Positions 4,916 through 12,081 of a DNA stretch of 12,081 nucleotides are shown here, in pieces. Position 1 is the stretch's first letter. Every line of letters begins with the position of its first letter. This DNA comes from Bacteroidales bacterium UBA1223 (lineage in GTDB: Bacteria; Bacteroidota; Bacteroidia; Bacteroidales; P3), in the NCBI GenBank assembly GCA_002309155.1, contig DBXB01000017.1, positions 327 to 12,407 of the forward strand, in the 5' to 3' direction. Below the pieces are notes generated by a model that did no database searches, was not told the DNA's origin, and saw only the letters and a list, made by a program, of their open reading frames with translations. Both the position numbers and the translations under genes were made by a program.

Positions 4916-7792
4916 ATGAGAAAGAAAGAAGATGACTTTATAGTTATTAAGGGTGCCAGGGTTAACAACCTGAAGAATATCAACGTCGAGATTCCGAGGA
5001 ACAAACTGGTTGTGATTACAGGTCTCAGCGGTAGCGGAAAATCTTCGTTGGCGTTCGACACACTCTATGCCGAAGGTCAGCGTCGCTATGTGGAGAGCCT
5101 GAGTAGTTACGCCCGTCAGTTCATGGGTCGTATGAGCAAGCCTGACGTTGATTATATATTGGGTGTGGCTCCCGCTATAGCTATAGAGCAGAAGGTCAAC
5201 ACCTCCAATCCCCGCTCCACTGTGGGGACTTCCACCGAGATTTACGAATATCTCAAACTTCTTTTCGCCCGTGTGGGCAGGACTTTCTCGCCAATCTCGG
5301 GAGTGGAGGTGAAGCGTCACAGCGTCAGCGATGTGGTCGATTACATCTACTCTTTGCCTGAGGATGCCAAGATAATGATATTTTCGGCTCTCCAGGTTAC
5401 TAAAGAACGACCGTTGAAGGCTCAGTTGGAGATTTTGAGGCAGGAAGGTTTCGTGAGGATCTCCATCGGAGGGTCAATCCTGCGTATCGAAGACTTTCTC
5501 CCTGTGTGCAACGACAAAGAACAGTATGACTCGCCGATGCTATTGGTCGACCGTGTCGTGTTGCGTCATGGCGACGATAACCAGCTGGCGCGAGTGTCTG
5601 AGTCGGTGCAGACCGCTTTCTTTGAAGGCCGAGGCGGTTGTACCGTGAATACCTACAACGAAGACGGTCTTGTGGAATCACGTGATTTCTCCAACCGATT
5701 CGAGGCTGACGGTATTACTTTTGAGAAACCCAATCCCAATTTCTTCAGTTTCAACAATCCCTATGGTGCTTGCCCTCAGTGCCAGGGCTACGGCCAGATA
5801 ATAGGTATCGATGAGGACTTGGTGGTCCCCAACAAGACGCTCTCTATCTACGATGACGCCATAGTGTGTTGGCGTGGTGAGAAAATGTCGGAATGGAAGA
5901 ACTATTTTATCCGACAGTCGCCGAAATATAATTTCCCTATATACAAACCCTATTGTGAACTGTCTGACGAGGAACGCGACTTCCTGTGGAATGGCAGTGG
6001 TAAGGACTATTCTGTGGGTGTCAGTGGCTTACCAACCAGTTTCCCTGGCATCAACGGCTTCTTCAAGTGGGTGGAGTCGCAGAGTCATAAGATACAGTAC
6101 CGTGTGATGCTCTCCCGATTCAGAGGCAGGACCACATGTCCGCACTGCCATGGTTCGAGACTGCGTCCCGACGCACAGTATGTGAAGGTGTGTGGCAAAT
6201 CAATCGCTGAGTTGGCTGATATGCCTGTCAAAGACCTGGCAATATTTTTCGACACTCTCCAACTCTCGGACTACGAGCAGAGACTTGCCGACAGAATTCT
6301 AAAAGAGCTTCGCAACAGGATAGGCTATCTTCAGGAGGTGGGATTGGGTTATCTAACACTGAGCCGCCTCTCGAACACCCTCAGCGGTGGCGAGTCGCAA
6401 CGCATCAACCTTGCAACATCGCTTGGTAGTTCGCTGGTGGGGTCGATGTATATCCTCGACGAGCCATCCATAGGTCTTCATTCCCGTGACACGGCACAAC
6501 TCATAGCTGTGCTTGAAAAACTTCGTAATCTGGGTAACACTGTTATCGTCGTCGAACATGACGAGGAAATCATCCGTGCCGCCGACTATATCATTGACAT
6601 CGGTCCCGGGGCCGGCAGATTGGGAGGCGAGGTCGTCTTTGAGGGCGACTACAATAAGATGGAGAAGCAGGGGAGCAAGGCGCTCTCATCGTCGTATACA
6701 GCTCGGTATCTGCTCGGCGAGATGTCCATCGAGGTTCCGAAATCACGCAGACGCTGGCGCGACGCCATCTCCATCAAGGGGGCTTACTGCAACAATCTTA
6801 AGAGTGTCGATGTCGATTTCCCTCTGAATGTGTTGACAGTTGTGACCGGCGTAAGTGGCTCAGGCAAGACGAGTCTTGTCAAGCAGGTGCTGTACGATAT
6901 ATTGATTAAACGCTTTGACGGCAACAGGGATTATGTGGGTAAATGTCGTGCTGTTGGCGGCGACTTGAACCGTATCACAGGCGTCGAACTCGTGGACCAG
7001 AATCCTATAGGTCGCTCGACACGGAGCAATCCTGCCACCTATATGAAGGCATTTGATGAGATTCGCCAACTCTTCGCCATGCAGCCTCTGGCAAAAAGTC
7101 GTGGATATAAAGCCGGATACTTCTCATTCAATGTCGAGGGAGGTCGCTGTGAGGCTTGTCAAGGCGAAGGTTATGTCACCATAGGTATGCAGTTTATGGC
7201 CGATGTGCATCTGTTGTGTGACGAATGCCACGGCACTCGCTATCAATCTGAGACTCTCGAGGTTCAGTATAATGGTAAGAATATCAGCGACGTGCTTGAG
7301 ATGACAGTCGACCAGGCCCTAGAGTTTTTCTCGCCGGAAGTCGCAGATCAGCCATATAAGCTTGTGTGTCGCCAGATAGTTGACCGACTCTCTCCTTTGC
7401 AGGATGTGGGATTGGGTTACCTCAAACTTGGACAGGGCTCCAGCTCGCTCAGCGGTGGCGAGGCTCAGCGTATCAAACTGGCTTCGTTCCTTGTCCATGG
7501 CGAGAACAAGAATCCGCTCCTTTTCATATTCGACGAGCCGTCGACAGGTCTGCATTTCCACGACATCAAGAAACTTCTCGCATCGTTCTCGACGTTGATA
7601 AGCAACGGTCACAGCATTGTCGTTATCGAGCATCATCCCGACATTATCAAGCAGGCTGACTGGATAATCGATATGGGACCCGAGGGAGGCATAGAGGGAG
7701 GATCGGTCGTCTTTGCGGGCACCCCGGAAAAACTGTTGGAATGTCCTGATTCGTATACTGCCCATTTTTTGAAACCCAAATTAAGTAGATAA
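4916..7792 (+). CDS. uvrA: Excinuclease ABC subunit UvrA
   Basis: UvrA is the damage-recognition ATPase of nucleotide excision repair; it scans DNA as a dimer and loads UvrB. The protein is 958 aa from ATG 4916, close to the usual 940-950. Both ABC ATPase modules are intact: Walker A GLSGSGKSS (36-44) and GVSGSGKT (645-652); signatures LSGGESQR (489) and LSGGEAQR (845); Walker B Asp515/Glu516 and Asp873/Glu874. The second zinc module is complete (Cys745, 748, 768, 771). The first is reduced: CPQC (286-289) is present, but the CxxC pair expected about 25 residues earlier is replaced by EADGITFEKP. An extra CPHC lies at 408-411. The frame is open to 4778, but ATG 4916 begins the conserved protein. 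It is followed after 2 bp by a membrane-protein gene. Confidence 0.97.
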   Translation: MRKKEDDFIVIKGARVNNLKNINVEIPRNKLVVITGLSGSGKSSLAFDTLYAEGQRRYVESLSSYARQFMGRMSKPDVDYILGVAPAIAIEQKVNTSNPRSTVGTSTEIYEYLKLLFARVGRTFSPISGVEVKRHSVSDVVDYIYSLPEDAKIMIFSALQVTKERPLKAQLEILRQEGFVRISIGGSILRIEDFLPVCNDKEQYDSPMLLVDRVVLRHGDDNQLARVSESVQTAFFEGRGGCTVNTYNEDGLVESRDFSNRFEADGITFEKPNPNFFSFNNPYGACPQCQGYGQIIGIDEDLVVPNKTLSIYDDAIVCWRGEKMSEWKNYFIRQSPKYNFPIYKPYCELSDEERDFLWNGSGKDYSVGVSGLPTSFPGINGFFKWVESQSHKIQYRVMLSRFRGRTTCPHCHGSRLRPDAQYVKVCGKSIAELADMPVKDLAIFFDTLQLSDYEQRLADRILKELRNRIGYLQEVGLGYLTLSRLSNTLSGGESQRINLATSLGSSLVGSMYILDEPSIGLHSRDTAQLIAVLEKLRNLGNTVIVVEHDEEIIRAADYIIDIGPGAGRLGGEVVFEGDYNKMEKQGSKALSSSYTARYLLGEMSIEVPKSRRRWRDAISIKGAYCNNLKSVDVDFPLNVLTVVTGVSGSGKTSLVKQVLYDILIKRFDGNRDYVGKCRAVGGDLNRITGVELVDQNPIGRSTRSNPATYMKAFDEIRQLFAMQPLAKSRGYKAGYFSFNVEGGRCEACQGEGYVTIGMQFMADVHLLCDECHGTRYQSETLEVQYNGKNISDVLEMTVDQALEFFSPEVADQPYKLVCRQIVDRLSPLQDVGLGYLKLGQGSSSLSGGEAQRIKLASFLVHGENKNPLLFIFDEPSTGLHFHDIKKLLASFSTLISNGHSIVVIEHHPDIIKQADWIIDMGPEGGIEGGSVVFAGTPEKLLECPDSYTAHFLKPKLSR

Positions 7793-7794
7793 TT

Positions 7795-8325
7795 ATGAGA
7801 TTGAACGATAATCCTGTTCGGGCTATCCGTATCGCCGCCAATGTCGGTCTGTGGGGTACGCTCTTTTTCGCCATGTTGACCATTGCGGAATATTATCTAG
7901 CTGAATACGTGTGGGAAAAGGTGATAACCACTAATGATTATACACACCGTCTGTTGCTTTATGGCGGACTGATTGTTGTCGTGTTATACATAGCCACAGT
8001 CCTTCTAACCATTCGTCGCCAGATACCCAGGGTACGGCAGCTGGATGCCGTGGAGGAGAGGCTGGATCGCTACAAAGGTATGGTGCAACTGATATATTTC
8101 ATCGGACTGATAGTCTCTATTATTGTATGCTCTGTTGTTATCATCACTCGTGAGAATGCTCTCCTGATGCTTCTCTTACTGCATTTTACCACATTGGCGA
8201 TGTGTTTTCCTAATATGTATAAAATAAAAGTCGATTGTGGCCTGAACGACCAGGATATGAGGGATCTGTTCGGTGACAGCTATATCAGTGACGACCGGGG
8301 AGGGACGGAGAATGAGGAACAATGA
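7795..8325 (+). CDS. Conserved inner-membrane protein of unknown function, four helices
   Basis: 176 aa. Four predicted membrane segments lie at about 14-36, 52-72, 95-117 and 121-139. A basic loop with RRQIPRVRQLDAVEERLDRY lies between helices 2 and 3, and the C-terminal tail is acidic (from about 150). By the positive-inside rule the basic loop and the N-terminus should be cytoplasmic. There is no signal peptide, enzyme motif or named domain that I recognise. The ATG is 2 bp after the uvrA stop, and the end overlaps the mnmE start by 14 bp, so it is co-transcribed and probably translationally coupled with both. The context does not reveal its job: uvrA and mnmE are unrelated housekeeping genes. 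Confidence 0.85.
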   Translation: MRLNDNPVRAIRIAANVGLWGTLFFAMLTIAEYYLAEYVWEKVITTNDYTHRLLLYGGLIVVVLYIATVLLTIRRQIPRVRQLDAVEERLDRYKGMVQLIYFIGLIVSIIVCSVVIITRENALLMLLLLHFTTLAMCFPNMYKIKVDCGLNDQDMRDLFGDSYISDDRGGTENEEQ

Positions 8326-9670
8326 CACTATCTGTGCTGTAAGCACTCCATACGGTGTTGGTGGCATTGCCGTGGTGCGACTGTCGGGCCCCGACGCCAA
8401 AAGAATTGCCGAGACTTTTCTCAAGACTAGCAAGGGCAGGGCGGTGACTCTTGCTGACCATAAGGCCAAACTGTGCGATTTTGTCCATGAGGGCGACCTT
8501 GTCGACGAACTGGTGGCTACCTACTTCGCCACTCCTCATTCCTATACCGGCGAAGATGTTGTGGAACTCTCCTGTCATGGTTCCCTGTATGTGCAGCAGG
8601 CGTTATTGCAGTGCCTCTTGGATGCAGGTGCCCGCCTTGCGGAACCTGGAGAATTCACTCTGAAGGCGTTCTTGTCTGGTCGACTCAATTTGTCGCAGGC
8701 TGAGGCTGTGGCTGACCTTATAGATTCTCGTTCAAGGTCGGCGCACGACCTTGCTGTCAGCCAGTTCCGCGGTGGCTATGCCCAGGAGTTGGAGACGATG
8801 CGCAAAGAATTGATAGACATATCGGCGCTTCTGGAACTTGAACTGGACTTCAGCGACGAGGACTTGGAATTTGTCAACCGAGACCGACTGGTACATCTTG
8901 TCGATACCCTCTCGGAGAAAGTGCAGAGACTTCTGGACTCGTTCCGTTTGGGCAATGCTCTTAAACAAGGTATTCCTGTAGCCATCATAGGTCGCCCCAA
9001 TGCCGGCAAGTCGTCGCTGCTCAATGCTCTACTCAATGACGACAGGGCTATAGTCAGCTCTATTCCTGGAACGACGAGAGATACTATTGAAGAGACCATG
9101 ACTATCGATGGCATGCTGTTCCGCTTTATTGACACCGCCGGACTGCGGGAGAGTGATGACATGCTGGAGAATATCGGTTTCGACCGTGCCATCAAGTCCG
9201 CTAAACAGGCTCAGGTGGTGCTGTTTGTAAGGGCTGTCGACGGTGATTCTGATACTATCGGTGAAGACATTGCCTTCATTACCTCTAAATGTCCCATGGA
9301 GGACAAGCATTTCTTCTTGGTGCATAGTAAATGCGACCTGCCACATGATATGCACGAAGCCGGAATTTATGTTTCGGCAAAGGTAGGTATCGGAATTGAA
9401 GAACTGAAGCAGGCTATCGTGAATGCTGTCAAATCCGATGTTGACCGACAAGGCGACATTCTGCTTGCCAACAGCCGCCATTTCGAGGCATTGGCCAAGG
9501 TGCTGTCGGCTTTGTCTGAAGTCAGAAAAGGACTAGAGGTTCAGTTGACGCAGGACTTGATAGCAATAGACCTGCGTGACGCCCTCTATCACCTAGGAAG
9601 CATCACGGGAAGTGTGAGTTCCGACGAGGTCCTTTCGTCGGTGTTCTCAAGATTCTGCATCGGGAAATGA
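8312..9670 (+). CDS. mnmE: tRNA modification GTPase MnmE (TrmE)
   Basis: MnmE works with MnmG to install carboxymethylaminomethyl or aminomethyl groups at C5 of wobble uridine-34 in certain tRNAs, using tetrahydrofolate-bound one-carbon units. The protein is 452 aa from ATG 8312 (family about 455). The N-terminal folate-binding domain begins NNDTICAVSTPYGVGGIAVV. The G domain has G1 GRPNAGKS (227-234) with the potassium-coordinating Asn, G2 TTRD (254-257) and G3 DTAG (274-277). G4 reads SKCD (339-342) instead of NKxD. The helical domain ends in FCIGK with Cys449, the hallmark of complete MnmE. The start inside the upstream gene (14-bp overlap) is chosen because the conserved protein begins there; an in-frame ATG at 8273 would add 13 unrelated residues. 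Confidence 0.97.
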   Translation: MRNNDTICAVSTPYGVGGIAVVRLSGPDAKRIAETFLKTSKGRAVTLADHKAKLCDFVHEGDLVDELVATYFATPHSYTGEDVVELSCHGSLYVQQALLQCLLDAGARLAEPGEFTLKAFLSGRLNLSQAEAVADLIDSRSRSAHDLAVSQFRGGYAQELETMRKELIDISALLELELDFSDEDLEFVNRDRLVHLVDTLSEKVQRLLDSFRLGNALKQGIPVAIIGRPNAGKSSLLNALLNDDRAIVSSIPGTTRDTIEETMTIDGMLFRFIDTAGLRESDDMLENIGFDRAIKSAKQAQVVLFVRAVDGDSDTIGEDIAFITSKCPMEDKHFFLVHSKCDLPHDMHEAGIYVSAKVGIGIEELKQAIVNAVKSDVDRQGDILLANSRHFEALAKVLSALSEVRKGLEVQLTQDLIAIDLRDALYHLGSITGSVSSDEVLSSVFSRFCIGK

Positions 9671-9688
9671 TACCCTTATACCCGAGTT

Positions 9689-11440
9689 TTATTTATTTAC
9701 AATCTTGCGGGTTGCTGTGCCTGTTGCTGTGGTGACTTGCAGTAAATAGATACCTTTGAGGGGCAGGGTTATCTCTACAGGTGCGCCATTATATGCGATG
9801 GTCTCAATCAGTCGTCCGTCGGTGCCATAGAGCATTAACTCGGCGGAGGTGTTGTCGGGAAGTGTCACCAGACAGCGTCCGTTAGCGGGATTGGGACTGA
9901 CAGACAGCGAGAGGGCGTCTGCATTTTCAATGCCGGCAATTGTTGCTGTTGTGAACGAGATCTGTTGCTCTTCGCCATAGTTGTCGTCGCCGCACAGCGC
10001 ATAAACCAAGACATCATATCTGGTTTCGGACTGCAGAGGTGGTATATTGAAAGTTGGCTCGCTCACATCTACGGATGTTAGGTCTGAGGATCCTGAGATA
10101 CCGTATTCCACCATCCAGTTTTGCGTGTCGGTGGTGTCGATCCAAGTGATCTGATAACCTTCCAAGAGACGGTCGGCGTTGAGAGAAATATCATCGTCTA
10201 TCACTGTCAGGCCACCCACCTTGGCGCAGAATGTGCGATAGTGAATCGAGTCCCATTCTCCGTAGATATCGTTGTCGCACACGGAACGCACATAGAAGTC
10301 GTACCACGTGTTGGGCTGAAGCAAACCTTGCCCTTCCAAAGGATAGATGGCAAACTCATTTACGGTGGTTGTCGCCACGGTTCCAGTTCCTAACGCAAAG
10401 CCCTGTGGACCGTATTCTATCTCCCAGTGATTGGGCTGCGAACTGCCAGTCCACGTCAAAGTGTATAGAGGATGTGCGTCGTAAACCATATTGACGGCCT
10501 CGAGATTGAGTACGCTGGCACATGTGTCTGGTTCCTCAACAGTAGTAGTCGTAGTGTCGGGAGTCAGTTGCAGGTAGTCGACACACAGGTATGAACCCTG
10601 CTGTCTGTTCTCACTTGCCGATGAGACAAGCATCACTATCAGTGAGTCGGGCGCAAGGTCCGCAAAACTGGCATCCAATTCGTGCAACGACTGGTAATCC
10701 ACCGTGAAAGGAGTGTAGCTGTTCACGTCGGTCAACGAAATGTTGATGCCGCCACCTACCACCTCACGTTTGTGGGTAGAGGTATTGTATCGTGTGCCAA
10801 GCATCAGCACTCCGCCGTTGTCGCTACTTTCGCCGGAATGGTATTTGTAGCTGCCTGTAAGTTGCGACGGTAGGAAACCGTTCAAAGCGATACCTCCGCT
10901 GATGAAATCATTCACATTCCTCGTTGCCAGAGGTGTGAGCATGTTCACCAGATTGTCGGAGTTGGCAATCAATGTGGTTATCAGAGGTAGCAGACTGTCG
11001 AGATTTGGGGTTCCTGTGGCGAGTATGCTGGGATATACTGTCTGGGTGAGGGTGGGGTCTAGTTGAGATGATGCTATCACATAGACTAAGCCCGACACGA
11101 TATCGCTCAGCATGAAGGTCTGCAGTTTCACTGCTTTGTTGCCGTCTGGAACGGCTCCAGTCTCGGGAGTGGCTATCACCAAAGGCAATGTGGTGTTGAT
11201 GGTTACGTTGCTTCCGTACACCGAGAATGTCTCGTTGACCGGATATGCCAGATAGTCCCATCCTGTGGGGGTGGAGTAACTCTCATAAACGGGCAACGAC
11301 ATTCCCATTACAGTGACATTGTATCCGTCGTGAGAGGTCCATTGTTCAAAGCTACCGTATGGCACTGACATGTTGGACTGTGAATGCAAGACTCCCTGCA
11401 AAAGGAAAAGGACTGCTGTAAGTGTAATTATCCTTTTCAT
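9689..11440 (-). CDS. T9SS-exported protein: PCMD-like domain, two Fn3 domains, sorting domain
   Basis: 583 aa. The signal peptide (1-20) ends LHS before Gln21. Residues 26-293 resemble the PCMD (putative carbohydrate metabolism) type: it opens VPYGSFEQW, has TGWDY, then LTGSYKY (194-200), GGGINISL and PDSLIVMLVSS (264-274), and closes GSYLCVDYLQL. Two fibronectin type III domains follow at about 306-405 and 408-498, each with a W-x-x-EYG strand and a late Tyr-rich strand. The final about 80 residues (503-583) are a type A T9SS sorting domain with SVSPNPANG, LMLYGTDGRLI, LPLKGIYLLQV and a lysine-ending tail. The protein should cross the outer membrane by the T9SS and be released or surface-anchored after cleavage of that domain. 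The ligand is unknown; glycan binding is only a guess. It is 32 bp downstream of the deaminase gene. Confidence 0.9.
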   Translation of the reverse strand: MKRIITLTAVLFLLQGVLHSQSNMSVPYGSFEQWTSHDGYNVTVMGMSLPVYESYSTPTGWDYLAYPVNETFSVYGSNVTINTTLPLVIATPETGAVPDGNKAVKLQTFMLSDIVSGLVYVIASSQLDPTLTQTVYPSILATGTPNLDSLLPLITTLIANSDNLVNMLTPLATRNVNDFISGGIALNGFLPSQLTGSYKYHSGESSDNGGVLMLGTRYNTSTHKREVVGGGINISLTDVNSYTPFTVDYQSLHELDASFADLAPDSLIVMLVSSASENRQQGSYLCVDYLQLTPDTTTTTVEEPDTCASVLNLEAVNMVYDAHPLYTLTWTGSSQPNHWEIEYGPQGFALGTGTVATTTVNEFAIYPLEGQGLLQPNTWYDFYVRSVCDNDIYGEWDSIHYRTFCAKVGGLTVIDDDISLNADRLLEGYQITWIDTTDTQNWMVEYGISGSSDLTSVDVSEPTFNIPPLQSETRYDVLVYALCGDDNYGEEQQISFTTATIAGIENADALSLSVSPNPANGRCLVTLPDNTSAELMLYGTDGRLIETIAYNGAPVEITLPLKGIYLLQVTTATGTATRKIVNK

Positions 11441-11451
11441 ATCGCAAAATT

Positions 11452-11472
11452 TTCAATTATCAATTCTCAATT
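11452..11472 (-). repeat. Heptad tandem repeat AATTGAN x3 between genes
   Basis: Read on the minus strand, the 32-bp gap between the deaminase and the T9SS cargo gene starts AATTGAG, AATTGAT, AATTGAA, three 7-bp units. It ends shortly before the ATG of the cargo gene. No hairpin terminator or full promoter box is present in the gap, so the two genes may share a transcript. Confidence 0.6.
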
Positions 11473-12081
11473 TCACTGGTTTGCGTACTGCACCACTTCG
11501 TCGTGGAAGAATTCCAGCGTTATCCCAGCCTGACGGAACAGTTCTTCGCTCTCCTGACCGGCATGGTATTTGTATTCGCACACCACTCTTTTGATGCCGC
11601 AGTTGATGATAAGCATGGCGCAGGTACGGCAGGGGGTCATGCGACAGTATAGTGTGGCGCCGTCGAGGGCTATGCCACGTCGTGCCGCCTGGCAGATAGC
11701 GTTCTGCTCTGCATGTACTGTGCGGACACAGTGATTGCTGATAGTGCCGTCGGGGTTGATGGTTTTGTGGAACAGATGTCCCACCTCGTCACAATGGGGC
11801 AGACCTGCGGGAGAGCCCACATATCCTGTCACCAGCAACTGGCGGTCTTTGACTATGACACAACCGCTGCGACCACGGTCGCATGTGGCGCGTTTGGCGG
11901 CGGTGTCGGCGAGTTCCATGAAGTATTCATCCCAGGAGGGTCTTTGGTACAGAATCTTGTGCAACACTGCTTCTACCTGCTCGTTGAGCTGTTCGATAGT
12001 GCCACCGTTGTCGAAGTGGAAGTCAGCCTCACGAATGCAGACACCGAGGTTCTGTTTGTTGGGGTCGGTGTTGTCCATCTC
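11473..12081 (-). CDS. dCMP deaminase, 5' end outside window; probable fusion to a kinase-like domain
   Basis: dCMP deaminase converts dCMP to dUMP, supplying thymidylate synthase, and is cytosolic. The catalytic domain starts at RPSWDEYFMELA (46-57, counting from the Met at 12078) and has the HAE motif (122-124, Glu124 the proton shuttle) and PCRTC (149-153). His122, Cys150 and Cys153 would bind zinc. An inserted CDEVGHLFHK segment is typical of dCMP deaminases. The Met at 12078 is not a convincing start: the frame stays open to the window edge. The preceding 45 residues, with IREADFHFDNGGTIEQL (15-31), match the tail of a CoaE-type P-loop kinase domain (usual form ADxxIDNNGTLEEL). The full protein is therefore probably longer and two-domain. 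No terminator follows the gene. Confidence 0.9.
   Translation of the reverse strand, partial: EMDNTDPNKQNLGVCIREADFHFDNGGTIEQLNEQVEAVLHKILYQRPSWDEYFMELADTAAKRATCDRGRSGCVIVKDRQLLVTGYVGSPAGLPHCDEVGHLFHKTINPDGTISNHCVRTVHAEQNAICQAARRGIALDGATLYCRMTPCRTCAMLIINCGIKRVVCEYKYHAGQESEELFRQAGITLEFFHDEVVQYANQ

Noticed and set aside
8273..8311. 13-residue N-terminal extension of MnmE from ATG 8273
   Set aside because: The residues do not match the family start, whereas ATG 8312 gives the conserved NNDTICA beginning and normal length.
9660..9690. Possible terminator between the convergent mnmE and T9SS cargo genes (TCGGG 9660-9664 with CCCGA 9681-9685, then TTTT)
   Set aside because: It has only five base pairs with a 16-base loop and overlaps the mnmE stop codon. 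Too weak to call as a terminator.
11441..11455. TAnnTTTG-like box (AAATTTTG on the minus strand) just before the T9SS cargo gene
   Set aside because: It lacks the T of TA, has no -33 element, and would start transcription at or inside the start codon. Probably chance in an AT-rich gap.

Overview
The window looks like chromosomal DNA of a Bacteroidota member, most likely order Bacteroidales. Four things point there: a type IX secretion (T9SS) C-terminal sorting domain; signal peptides that nearly all place Gln directly after the cleavage site; a Bacteroidota-type promoter box (TACCTTTGCA); and almost no Shine-Dalgarno sequences. T9SS cargo argues for a Prevotella-, Porphyromonas- or Paludibacter-like lineage over typical gut Bacteroides. 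The genus is not resolvable from this sequence alone.

Left end (1-216): the 3' end of a plus-strand tRNA-Ser gene and its hairpin terminator. These are followed by two short-period AT-rich repeats, CTAG every 9 bp and TAACCTK every 7 bp. A terminator oriented for the minus-strand operon closes the region.

Region 217-4760, minus strand: a compact five-gene operon encoding only exported proteins. In transcription order these are a small lipoprotein (158 aa), a 455-aa secreted protein, a 170-aa secreted protein that is a paralogue of the lipoprotein, a DUF6175-like protein (315 aa) and a 327-aa protein with a probable helical-repeat domain. None has a function I can name. Spacing tightens from 58 to 22, 12 and 3 bp along the operon. 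A good promoter lies at about 4711-4724 and a strong terminator at 163-200. The 5' leader carries a 28-bp tandem duplication. This operon is the best candidate for an undescribed system: an envelope complex, possibly built from LPP20/FlgP-like, LpoB/CsgG-like and FlgT-like folds (inference).

Region 4916-9670, plus strand: uvrA (excision repair), a four-helix inner-membrane protein of unknown function, and mnmE (tRNA wobble-uridine modification GTPase). The gaps are 2 bp and then a 14-bp overlap, so this is very probably one operon. uvrA is divergent from the exported operon across a 314-bp gene-free stretch.

Region 9689-12081, minus strand: a T9SS-exported protein with a PCMD-like N-terminal domain, two fibronectin type III domains and a sorting domain. 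It lies 32 bp downstream of a dCMP deaminase gene that runs off the right edge. The deaminase residues visible before the catalytic domain look like the end of a P-loop kinase-like (CoaE-type) domain, so the full protein is probably a fusion. mnmE and the T9SS cargo gene converge with only 18 bp between them.
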